From: Trissonchulus latispiculum | Lineage: Eukaryota; Nematoda; Enoplea; Enoplida; Ironidae | DNA: 64,000 nt | Direction of reading: 5' to 3' | Assembly: GCA_030248195.1 (NCBI GenBank) | Contig: JASAND010021201.1 | Location: forward strand, 16,132 to 80,131 | Part shown: one piece after another, positions 45,561 through 55,339 of the stretch | How the letters are laid out: every line of letters begins with the position of its first letter | Numbering within the stretch: the stretch's first letter is position 1 | Made by a program: the position numbers and the translations under genes | The notes under the pieces: generated by a model | Seen by the model: the letters and a program-made list of their open reading frames with translations, nothing else | The model's database searches: none | What the model was told of the DNA's origin: nothing

Positions 45561-46161
45561 GAATCTTTTGCGCTTCCCCCAGCCCTAACTTTTGATTTTT
45601 TGACCAATTACTTTGAAATTTGGTGTGGGTGCATACTGGAGGCTGATGAATTCAAAAATTCAAAAATTATAATATTTTAAAAATTTTTTAAAAATTTAAA
45701 ATTTTAGTAATTGGTAAGGGGGGAACCAAGGGGAACCAAAAAATTTTTTGAAAAAATTTAGCTGAAAACTTACATACAGGGGGTTTTCCGGGGCGCTGAG
45801 CACGAATCTGAAATCCGTTTTTCGATTCAGCTTTTCGTTAGCTCAGTATAGGCTAAAGTTGTAAGCCTAATTAGTAAGCTTATACTGAGCTAACGAAAAG
45901 CTGAATCGAAAAACGGAGTTCGGATTCGTGCTCAGCGCCACAGAAAACCCCCTGCATGCAAGTTTTCAGCAAAATTTTTTCAAAAATTTTTTTGGTTCCC
46001 CTTACCAAACTAAAATTTTAAATTAAAATTTTTTAAAAAATTTTAATTTTTTTTAAATTTTTTAATTCATCAGCCTCCAGTATGCACCCACACCAAAGTT
46101 CAAAGTTATTGGTCAAAAAATCAAAAGTTAGGGCTGGGGGGGGGGGAAGCGCAAAAGATCC
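45561..46161. mobile_element. 601-bp palindromic MITE with 8-bp duplication
   Basis: Ends GAATCTTTTGCGCTTCCCCC and the inverse of GGGGGAAGCGCAAAAGATCC agree at almost every position. The inverted arms extend about 285 bp on each side to a loop of about 30 bp at 45853-45880. The flanks carry the same 8 bases, TGCTATTG, at 45553-45560 and 46162-46169. Arms differ at scattered sites, so it is not fresh. An 8-bp duplication fits hAT, although the ends are not typical of that superfamily. Confidence 0.88.
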
Positions 46162-46169
46162 TGCTATTG

Positions 46170-47505
46170 TTCACAATCATGCTGACAGATCTTGTAAATG
46201 TGTACTGGAAAAATTTTTGTTTTGACCAAAGTTCTATATATTCATAAAAATGTGTATCCTAAGTTTTCAGTCTTAGACAGTTTTCTTGTTATTCCTCTAT
46301 TACTATGGAAGCAGGCACAAGCCCATATAGAAAATGAAAAAAAGGAGAATTGCAACGAAAATGGGAATTTGGAAGGTTGTGATCTGTCAAGTGTACTGCT
46401 TCACTGAGACTTCAACTACTTCTCTCTTAATAATTGTTACGGCATTTATTTAGTGTTATTGATATAGCCTAATATCGGTGGAATCACAGTGACTGAGTTC
46501 GCTCTGCTCTGCGGTCCACTAACTGAAACAGCATGCTAGTTTCATAATTCAGAACACAAAAAGGGCAAACCGTATTTTCTGTATAGAGACTTCATGTAAA
46601 TTTTGGAGTTCCTTCCTAAAGTTTAATACTTTTAGATTCAAAATATTGTACTAAAGAGATGCGAAAAGCTGCGTCTCACTGCGAAGGTTTTGATTTCTTA
46701 CAGTATCCAAAATCCCTCCGCCGACTTTTATTATAAAAACGCTATAAAATAAATTATAAAAATTTAAGTAAGCTGGTCAGTATGCTTATATTCTTGCAAT
46801 GCTGAGATCAGTATGCGCCCAATATTGAGGGCTCTGCTCAGTTCTCCAGCAACATTAATATCACTTATGGAGCCATTCAAAAGCTACCTGTAACTCAGCA
46901 CTTATTCGATGGGACTAGGCGCCTTGTTTCTTTATAGTTACATCTCGAAATTCTGAGATTTTTCAATACGTGTTGGGGAATGGGCTGGTATGCAGGTTGG
47001 ATTTATTCCGTAACAATCTGCGAAGATTACCGAGACTTTCAGAAGCTCAAATAGGACCCGCTGCCATTGTAGGCTACGTTACTTGATGTCGATTTTTCCA
47101 TCCATCCTCAACCAAAAATTCAAAGGCAACTAAACACAGGTTCTGACTAGAAACTCAAATCGGGCACAACTTGCACGTAGACTAATTTGTACAAAATTTA
47201 ATTTAATTTATAAAAAAACATCAAAAACACATTTTTATATAAGTTAATTCATATTGATACAAATTAATCATCACATGGACAGCTTTATAATTTGTGTCAA
47301 CGTAAGTCAAACAGCGAGAAATTTCAAAAACTACTCGAAATTACAATAATAGTGCTATGGCTACAAAAACATAGATACACTGTCTCAGTATTCTGTCTGC
47401 CCATTAGTGACATGGAAGTTTTGATCAATTCTTTGATGTGGCTTTAACTTTTCAATCGGTCGATAACATTCAGGTCACTAGCTCTACTTGATTTTGCATT
47501 TATAT
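46170..47505. other. No gene supported
   Basis: A plus-strand frame at 46198-46407 (69 codons, hydrophobic then NENEKKENCNENG-like) follows an acceptor-like CTTAGACAG inside it. It is unsupported otherwise. The rest is AT-rich. Confidence 0.35.
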
Positions 47506-48489
47506 TCAGACTTGAGTATTTGATTTAACCGTCAAAAAACTCAAGCCACTTGAAGGCTGAATAGCGGCTTTTTTGTATTTAAACAGCTGCAGCAATCCAC
47601 GTCTAATATCAGCATTTTTCCAAGCATATATAATCAGATTATTTTCTGCGTTGATGGGCATGACTACTCCTACTATTGGCTCAATAATATTTATGACAAC
47701 AGGGGTTGCTTCATTGAATATATAATACATTTTAAAAATTTTTGGCAAAACAACAAATAATAAGGTGAAAAACATAACATAAGCAAGCATTTTGGTGGCT
47801 CTTGCTTGCCTTTCCCGTTTTGCTCGCAAAATAGACTTGTTTTTAGACACATTACAAACATACAAAGATATCATAGCTCCACCGTAGACCACAATACTTC
47901 CGACGTACAAAGGAATTATGATTATAACATTCACAAACACCTGAAAAGTGTTGGTTACAGCCCAGCTGGTATAGCAAACACGAAGATACTTTGCTCCATA
48001 AATAGTATTGGCTACATGAGATACATACACTACTGTGCAATAATACACCATCGTCAATGAACAGCAACATGTCAGAAAAGACTTAATTATTACTTTCCCA
48101 AATTTCATGTAAATTTTAATACTAGTGCAGGCAATCAATCGGTCAATCGAAATCAGCATGTAGATTAAAGGTATCAACACATCAATCAGCACAAAAAACT
48201 GATTATGAACTGTCCATAGACACTCCCAAGGACTCTGTAGTACTTCATTGGTTCCATCCAATATGACCTTAGTTCTGAAAATTCCTGCAGACAGCATTGC
48301 AAGACCCACCAAAAATTCAGAGACTGCCAAAGCACACGGCAAAATATATTCTCTTCGGTGTAGAGATTAAGTCCATAAAATGACATGAAGTATGAGGATG
48401 TTCCCTGTGCATATAACAATTCCATGGCAAATGTAAATACAGTGCCCGGTTACAGCCGCTGAGCTCTGAGTAATGTTTGTCTGATTCAT
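47506..48489 (-). pseudogene. Distant rhodopsin-like receptor with one in-frame TAA
   Basis: Reading from ATG 48489 (MNQTNITQSS, with glycosylation sites) gives TM1 CHGIVICTGNILILHVILW with a normal GN, then a TAA at 48369-48367 (codon 41). In the same frame it continues through TM2 (PCALAVSEFLVGLAMLSAG), a TM3 ending SIDRLIACTS, TM4, a long TM5, RERQARATKMLAYVMF (TM6) and NAENNLIIYAWKNADIRRG (TM7) to SFLTVKSNTQV, 327 codons in all. Only that stop breaks it. Acceptor CTTATTTTTCAG ends at 48518, 28 nt before the ATG. It differs from the other cluster members in TM sequence but keeps a TV.SN tail. It may be a young pseudogene, a nonsense allele or a read-through codon. A start inside the shorter frame would lose TM1. 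Confidence 0.8.
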
Positions 48490-48519
48490 GCCTTGAAAGG
48501 TACGGTAGGTAATTTTTCT

Positions 48520-48871
48520 GAAAAATAAGTTGTTAAATGTTTAATAAACAAAGCGTCGTTTAATGTTTAATGAATGAAAAACGTTTAATGTTTGGTGTAA
48601 TAAACTAGTAAACAAATGAAATCGATTCAGAAGCTTCAAGACAGGTTCCTTGAAGAATTTGAAATCATCATCCCCAAATTGATAGTTTTAAAGCTTAACT
48701 TTCGTAAAAAAACAATTTACTTTTATTCAGGAGGAATGTATGTGTTCAAGTGACAAAATAAAAACAATTTCTGTAACTCTCTTAATTGACAGTGAGGCAG
48801 AAAACACTTGCTTTATTCTCTAAACCGGAGCATGGCGCATTGACGAGAGCAGTATTCAGTGACCAGTGCCT
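48520..48871. other. No gene seen
   Basis: Contains repeated GTTTAATGTTTAATGAATGAA-like strings near 48535-48600, a short degenerate tandem repeat. Confidence 0.35.
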
Positions 48872-49609
48872 GGGCCCCGTTTCACTAACATTCTTATAAA
48901 ATCGTTTACCGTTAGGCTATAAGCGAAAATTTATAAGTGGTTTATGAGCGCTTTATAAGATCTTGTAAGGTGTTGCACAAACCTCTTGTATGTCGCTTAT
49001 AATTTTTGAACTTATAAGCGCTTATAGCTGCCAATTTTGTACCTATTTCCGCGCATTTACGAGATTGATTTGTAAGATTTAAATTCATTTTTTGGTTTCA
49101 AAACTTAGCTTTCAAGAATTCGTTTTTGTTGGCGACATAGTATTTAAATAATTTGTGAATTGACACAGTTACAAATCTAACAAACAATATTATGTTGAAT
49201 GGACTTTTATAGATCAGAAGTAAACTGCTAAAACCAAATACATTTAGGTCAATTTCATCAGTTGCTAATCAAATAGATTGCTTGATACTTGCTACAGTTG
49301 CTTTATACTATTAATCTAATACTTTAAACTAATCATCTAATTTTATTTGTTTTATATAATTCAAATTTATTAGTTTATAGGTTTGGGGGAACTTAAAAGT
49401 CAAAGTAGTGCATCTACTGTGCCTACTGCCTTATGCTGAATCAATGAAAATATGAAGGATTTGTGGTGGATAAGCGCTTTATAAGTGGTCCTTCCTGCTT
49501 ATAAGACTTATAAGAAATCTCAACTTACAAGACTCGTGAAATTTATAAGTTTCTAACATTCACACTTTTTATAAGCTTATAGCGCTATAACCGCTTCCTG
49601 GCGAGGTCC
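48872..49609. mobile_element. MITE-like element with TTATAAG arrays at both ends
   Basis: It begins GGGCCCCGTTTCAC, similar to other MITE ends in this window, and ends near GGCGAGGTCCC. CTTATAAG/GCTTATAGC motifs are crowded at 48890-49030 and again at 49470-49590, with unrelated AT-rich sequence between: the layout of subterminal transposase-binding repeats. Terminal inverted repeats are weak and no duplication is visible, so the ends are approximate. Confidence 0.5.
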
Positions 49610-50339
49610 CGACAGTGTAATGGATTGATCAATGCTGCAGCGTAAGAAGCCACTAACCCTACCTATGGCTAGACCACAGAATCATTGTAAATGAGATGTG
49701 CTTAGGTATCTAAAGTTGAAAACGTTTTCTTTTTCTCTTGACAAATTCCAATTGCATTTAGGTAGATTGAATATCGGCGACCTTTTATAATTTTCCCACA
49801 CCATTGTTTAGAAGGTGAAATAACTGACAAGTTGTGATGAGAACCTAACTGAATTGAAGAGAGCTTTAACTAAAAATAATATTACATTTCCTTTTTTTGA
49901 ATAAGTATGTATAATTGCAGACATGCTTCATTGTGAAATCAAAGGTCTTGCCTAGTTCCAGCAACCGCAACTTCTGATTGAGGCAAAGCTTTTTGAAGCA
50001 AAGGTTCGGTGACTGTTCGTAAATACTGTAGGAGATTACTAGTGGTGTTCGTATAAGACAAGTCCAACTCAGCACGTGCTGACGGCCGAAACAGAAGGTT
50101 GCTGAATTGGAGTTTATGAAAAGCTAAATTCACCGTGTTATTTCTGTTTCCATTTCTTGTGCTTTCTAATTGCTTGCATGACTTGAGAGAAATCCTCGTT
50201 TAAAACAAGTTGGTGGCAGAGCAGCAATTCTCAAAATTTCACATTTTCATCGCAGTGCTTAGGGAGAGATGCCGCAGAGATCTCTCCTGTGGGTATAACA
50301 TGTCCTTTAAGACTACAAATATGGCATGTGCTTGACCGA
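49610..50339. other. No gene supported
   Basis: AT-rich. Two overlapping minus-strand frames (49866-50133) have no recognisable content. Confidence 0.3.
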
Positions 50340-50690
50340 ACGCTGTTGAAGCTGTCGAAAACTGTCAGTTTTGAACCTAAAGATTGCATTTGTTTTGTGT
50401 TGTCTCTTAAACCGGAAGGAATCGAAGAATACTCGCAAGAGCAAACATGCAGGTCTTGGTGAGAGGTTTTGACTGGCTATAAGTTTGTCCGTGCTGGGTG
50501 GCCACAGTGCAAGTTATGGCGGATTAAAGCTAATTTTACCAAAACTCAATTTTTACGCCGCGGCAGTTTTGAAATGCTTTCCAGACTAAGTGATGTAATT
50601 GTAGCAAATTTGATGAAATGTCAATGACAAATCTGTTTTAAAACCAAACATATGCGAACCCCAACTCCGAACCACATCTTAAGATTAGCT
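50340..50690 (-). repeat. Dispersed repeat, copy 2 (partner at 17225-17585)
   Basis: Inverse-orientation homologue of 17225-17585. Conserved strings include ACGCCGCGGC, CCAAAACTCAATTTT and AAGGAATCGAAGAATACTC. Ends not defined. Confidence 0.65.
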
Positions 50691-51659
50691 TAGGTGTCAT
50701 TAGAATGATTGTTTAATGTTAAAAGTCTACAAGGTTACCATCCGTTACTACATCTAAAAATAAAACGAAACCAAACCATCAGTTAAATACACCATCGGTT
50801 ACTAAAACTGAAAACTAAAACTAAAACTAATCTTTGATTTTAACGCTGAAGCAGTTCGTTTACGTCAATGGAAGAGGACTCACTAGGCAACCAGGTGTAC
50901 GTGATGCACCTGCACCTTGTGCCAGTTGAAACTTTATTCCACAGCAATTTGTTCAAACTTCAGCTTATAACGATAAAACTATTACAGCAAATAATAAATT
51001 ATTGAGTTCTTTGAGCATCCTTGGACTATAAATAATATAATCGTTGCGTAATTCACATTTATTGATGTCTGCTTATCGAAAAGCGCAGCCTTCAATATAT
51101 CAGTTTCTACGAAACCTGAAATTTTAATAATAGTTCCAGTCACTTCGAATGAAAATAATGCCTCAGCCTAGATTTGATTCAGAGTAATGGATAATCATTT
51201 TGAACTTAGGAGCAAACCATGTAGCGCATGAAGAGTCATAATTGTGCTGCAACAAAGTAATCTCTCTGTGTGATCCTACATTTAACGATCTTGATCTTTT
51301 GGAGGAGGCCCTAGCGGATCTATATTGTACGTAGTAAATACACCTAAATTGTACAAATCTTTCAAATATGGAGATGGGGCGAATCGCTGGCAGAGCCCTG
51401 AAGCTTAACACAAAGTCAAATAATTTGAAGTGAGTCTGCCTTATTGCCACTTGTTCTTCGTCTTACTTAGAAGTATTCCTTTAGAAAGGATAGTCAATCC
51501 GTGAACAAAATATGCAAAATGCCATCCGCTAAGTTCTGGCTACATTACAAAATCCGATCGTTCTGTTTCTGGTCACTGTGTAGAATATTTCCTTGATTTC
51601 ATTCAAAATTATGCAAAAGTGAGTGCTACATTTATGCAAATCAATCTAAATTACACTTG
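50691..51659. other. No gene supported
   Basis: Contains ACTAAAACTGAAAACTAAAACT low complexity near 50800. A minus-strand frame at 51163-51450 is unsupported. Confidence 0.35.
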
Positions 51660-52136
51660 TGTGTACGGTCCAAGGCCGCACATAGCTAATTCATTTCTCT
51701 TGAAAATTGGGCGCGTTGTCTAGTCAGTCTCAAACTTGAGCCCATGCTATTTGGTCGGTTTCCGTTCGTCTGCTCGCCACTTATCTTTGGGGCTTTTTTG
51801 GGGGCTTATTTCTGGATTCTTTGGTCGGGTCGGGAAAACCCTTCCCTCTGTTCTAAAGGTTTGTGTCTAGTAACTTCTACTCATTTTTGTTATTGAGGTG
51901 CTTGCCCATTTTCTGGCATTGTTGGAAAAATATTTTGGTTTCTGTTTTGTTAAATTCAATAGTTGGTATTTTTTTGTTAAAAAGTAAATCTTGTGACTGT
52001 AAAATTAGGGCTGTGTCGTCTTCTTTCAGTTGGTTAGCGATTACGTAGGGGAGTAATCAGACTTATGCACACTCATCCACGAACCTACAACTTTTATTGA
52101 ATATCAAATTACTTTACAGAATATTTAAATTCTACA
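51660..52136 (+). mobile_element. Putative 5' LTR of a Ty3/gypsy-type retrotransposon
   Basis: About 480 bp starting near TGTGTACGG and ending TCTACA, three bases before the putative primer-binding site. It is T-rich with G/C tracts, non-coding, and directly precedes the gag start. The 3' LTR that would prove it was not found in the window, so the left boundary is a guess based on a TG start. Confidence 0.4.
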
Positions 52137-52139
52137 AAC

Positions 52140-52153
52140 TGGCGACCGTTTCA
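52140..52153 (+). other. Putative primer-binding site
   Basis: TGGCGACCGTTTC. A TGG start, complementary to a tRNA CCA end, lies between the putative LTR and the gag ATG at 52165. TGGCGACC-type sites are common in Ty3/gypsy elements. Which tRNA it matches cannot be decided here. Confidence 0.45.
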
Positions 52154-52164
52154 TTTTGAGTAAT

Positions 52165-52814
52165 ATGTCTGATTCTTCTCCCCCGCTTACTCGCTATCTT
52201 AAAAAAACTTCGTGATGGCACTGCCCGCCTTTTTTCTGAACTTCCGATTGAGCAAGCACCCGAAAGTTCTGACAGCTTTTTAAATCGTCGTTTTTCCTTG
52301 TCTCCGCGACTGACGCGGTCGGGGGGAACAGAGTTGGGGGTTCACAACTCCCCCAAAATTTTGGGGTTGCTGGGGGGCCACAAACTGTACAATTTCCCCA
52401 AGTATTGTTAGGTGTAAATGTAAATAGGTTGGGGGGTGAATCCCAAGTGCCGGTTGGGGGGCTGGGGGGACAGGATCTCCCCCAAAATTTACAAAGTCCA
52501 ACCCAAAATTCACGAAACTCCCCCCAAAATTCTCAGAACCCCCCTCTAAGTTCTCAGATTAATCCACCCCATTTCAGTTTGCAGATTCCCCAATCTGCAC
52601 ACCCCAAGTTACAATTTCGTCTCCTCCCCCCCATTCTGATTCTGATCAATTGCAGGGGGAACTCCCCCACCCCTAAAATCAAGATCTCCCCTACCCTGAA
52701 AATTTGGAAAATCAACACCCCCAAAATCAAGAACTCCCCCACTCAGAAAATTTGGAAACCCAACACCCCCAAAATTCAGTCCCCTCACCTATAATTTTTC
52801 GGGGGGCTGTCCGC
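52165..52814 (+). pseudogene. gag: gag, N-terminal part, frameshifted
   Basis: The ATG at 52165 follows the primer-binding site. The frame breaks after 12 codons at a run of seven A (52201-52207), where a one-base change restores a longer frame. Beyond it, the DNA becomes G-rich (52320-52480) and then C-rich with repeated CCCCCAAAATT units, translated as low-complexity Pro/Gln/Asn/Ser. At 52815 a hAT-like element interrupts it. The region would be the matrix-like, poorly conserved N-terminus of Gag. It is inactive. Confidence 0.6.
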
Positions 52815-53966
52815 TAGAGGCCTGCATTATGGCCCGCGGGTCGGGCCGGGCGGGCCGACGACCAAAGTTCACGGGCCGGGCCGGGCCGCGGGCCGAAACT
52901 CACGGGCCGGGCCGGGCCGTGGGCCGACAGTTTGGCCCGCCATCAGTTTTTGAAAGATTTAACTATAAAATAGTAATTCATATTTTAGCTTAAAATGTTT
53001 TGTGTTTCCGTAATATGTTTCGTTCGAACTAACATTGATTTCCCGCAGTAACGTTAGCATTTTATTTTCATGAATAATTCATGTATTTATCGTCACAGCA
53101 TTAATGTTAAATCCTCAATTCGCCTAAGTAATTTTAGCGTTTACAACATTAGAAAATGAAACTTTTGGAATAGGGCAATATATGGCATTAGTAACAGTGT
53201 AAGTATTTTATTTTGGTTTTGATGTATTCCCTGTCTTTTTTAAGAAAACGATGCCTTTTACTTAGAAAAACGCAGTTTAAAAAAATCAAAGTTTAGAGTT
53301 TATGGAGCAAAGATTTACTACTTCTTTAGAAATGAAAGTTTACTCCTTCTGCACAATTGCATCTTTTTAAAGTTCTAATTAGTTTATTTCTCAACTAATT
53401 CTTATAAAAATGCGCACTTCACAAAATTTCATCTGGTTTAATAAAAGTACAATATTTAAATGTTGCCACTTTAACCTTTAAGGGAATTTTCAGTTTTTTT
53501 TGTTTTTCTAGCGTTCCAGTCTTATATACAAAGTGTCAACATGAGGCAGTATCTTTTTGCGGTCCTTTCTGCTTTCATTTGTAGAACGACAAAAATTTTG
53601 TCCTTAAAACTGCGTTTAAAAACCATTAAAACTCGAAAAATCAGTTTTTAGAAAGCACACTTTTCCTAGAAAAAGCACTGAAAATCAGAGATTCTGTTGT
53701 TAATAACCAAGCTAAGAAAATTATTTACGTAATTTTGCATTTTGGGACAAATGAAAAAATTTCGTGGCCCGGGCGGGCCGAAAATTTTGACGGGCCGGGC
53801 CGGGCCGGGCCGAAGCATCTGACGGGCCGGGCCGGGCCGAAGCATCTGACGGGCCGGGCCGGGCCGGGCCGAAGCAGTTGACGGGCCGGGCCGGGCGGGC
53901 CGAGAAAGATTTTTCACGGGCCGGGCCGGGCCGGGCCGCAAAAATTCGGCCCGTGCAGGCCTCTAC
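52815..53966. mobile_element. hAT-like element with GGGCCGGGCC arrays, inserted in gag, 1152 bp
   Basis: Ends TAGAGGCCTGCA and TGCAGGCCTCTA are perfect 12-bp inverse complements, of the same TAG-AG type as the element at 19638-20446. GGGCCGGGCC arrays lie inside each end (52830-52945 and 53765-53955), and the centre is AT-rich and non-coding. The flanks (CTGTCCGC, CCTACCCC) match at only 4 of 8 bases, so the target duplication is decayed or absent. It splits the gag region of the retrotransposon and is therefore younger than it. Confidence 0.78.
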
Positions 53967-55339
53967 CTACCCCCCTTGTGCCAGACGCAATTTAACCGCT
54001 GGGGAAATTTTCCACGTAGGGAAAACCTCCAGCGGTAACCTAAATTTTTCTGGGGCTTTGCAAAATACGTGGGGGGGTACCCACAGAGCTAGACCTATCA
54101 AATTTACACTCCTCCCAACCTACAAGGGTCCCTCCCCAAAATTTGGGTCAGAATTATACACAGAGCCAGATGGAGACCCGGGTAAAAACGCTTGGGGGCC
54201 GGTTTCAGCACCCTCGCAAATTATTTCCCAACCTGTAGAAAAATCCACCACCCTCCAACATTCAGAAAATTCAAATTTCCGGCGTGATTTTGATAATTTT
54301 ATCTCTCCCCGGTTTGATGCTGCCCCGGCAGCTCGAAAAGTTGTCTCTGCTTTATGGAGTTCGGGGGAGGCTTTCCCTAAATCATCTGTTCCGCCAGTGG
54401 ATACGTATTCCCAACCAAAAATACCCCAAAATTCTACTAATATTCGTAATGTTGTGGGTTTTTCTTCGGAACAGGCAGGTGGGGGCGCCCCCACAAAACC
54501 ATGGGGTTTTTCAATCTGCCCAAATCCAGGCTACGGGTGGCCAACCCCCCCTTAATTTGGGTGATTCCGAAGCAGGATCTGTGTATGATTCTGCCTACAG
54601 TCAAAATTCTGTGGTCATGGTCCGAACTGGAGGGGACCCCATACCCCCCTTTCTACGTATCTACCCCAGCCCGTCTATTCTGGGGAAAATTTTCAAAATT
54701 TTCAAAATTCTCAAAATACGTACCTAAATGGGTCAACCACTCAAATGTCCCAGCCTTCACACATGGGTGGGATTACCTTCCCCCGGGACCAATACGGAAA
54801 TTTGTTGCCAAACCTACAGACAGCCCCTTCTCACATTCAAATTCAGAAAACCCCAATTTGTAAAGGGGGCCCCTCGGCCCCACCTTTGTATCATACTTAG
54901 CCCCCTCCATCTCCACCTTTGCAAGTTCCCCTTCCTGCATCTCAAAATCCACCCTTGGCCTCCCCACAAAAAGTGGCCAACCAAAACTTTTTGAATCCAT
55001 TGGATCCACTCTATTACCCTGTTCATCCGGGGTCCTATGGCCAACATTTATACGAAGGAATCCAAATTGCGGCCCCGGAACCTCATATGCAGCAACAACT
55101 ACCCCAGCTACGTTATCAACCCCCAACCTCACAATACCCTGAGGGCCAATATTTTATACGTACTCCAGCAAATTTTAATTATGACCAGCTGGAGCAACAC
55201 GTTTTCGAAAATCCGGTAATTCGCGAGCTGGATAATAATCATTTGTGGGAAGGGCCCCAACAAAATTTGCCCCCACTACAAGTATCTCCAGTTTTACCTC
55301 AGCGGGTCCCAAATAACCCTTATTACATGGCGGAGATGG
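53967..55339 (+). pseudogene. gag: gag, proline-rich middle part, many frame changes
   Basis: Open stretches in all three plus-strand frames overlap one another (for example ending at 54555, 54727, 54863 and 54994), each rich in Pro, Ser, Gln and Asn. This is the pattern of one long low-complexity reading frame broken by several indels in homopolymer runs. No enzymatic domain is visible. It joins the N-terminal and capsid parts of gag. Minus-strand frames here are antisense shadows. Confidence 0.5.

Noticed and set aside
53666..53941. Minus-strand frame rich in RPGPAR
   Set aside because: It is the translation of the GGGCC array of the hAT-like element in gag.
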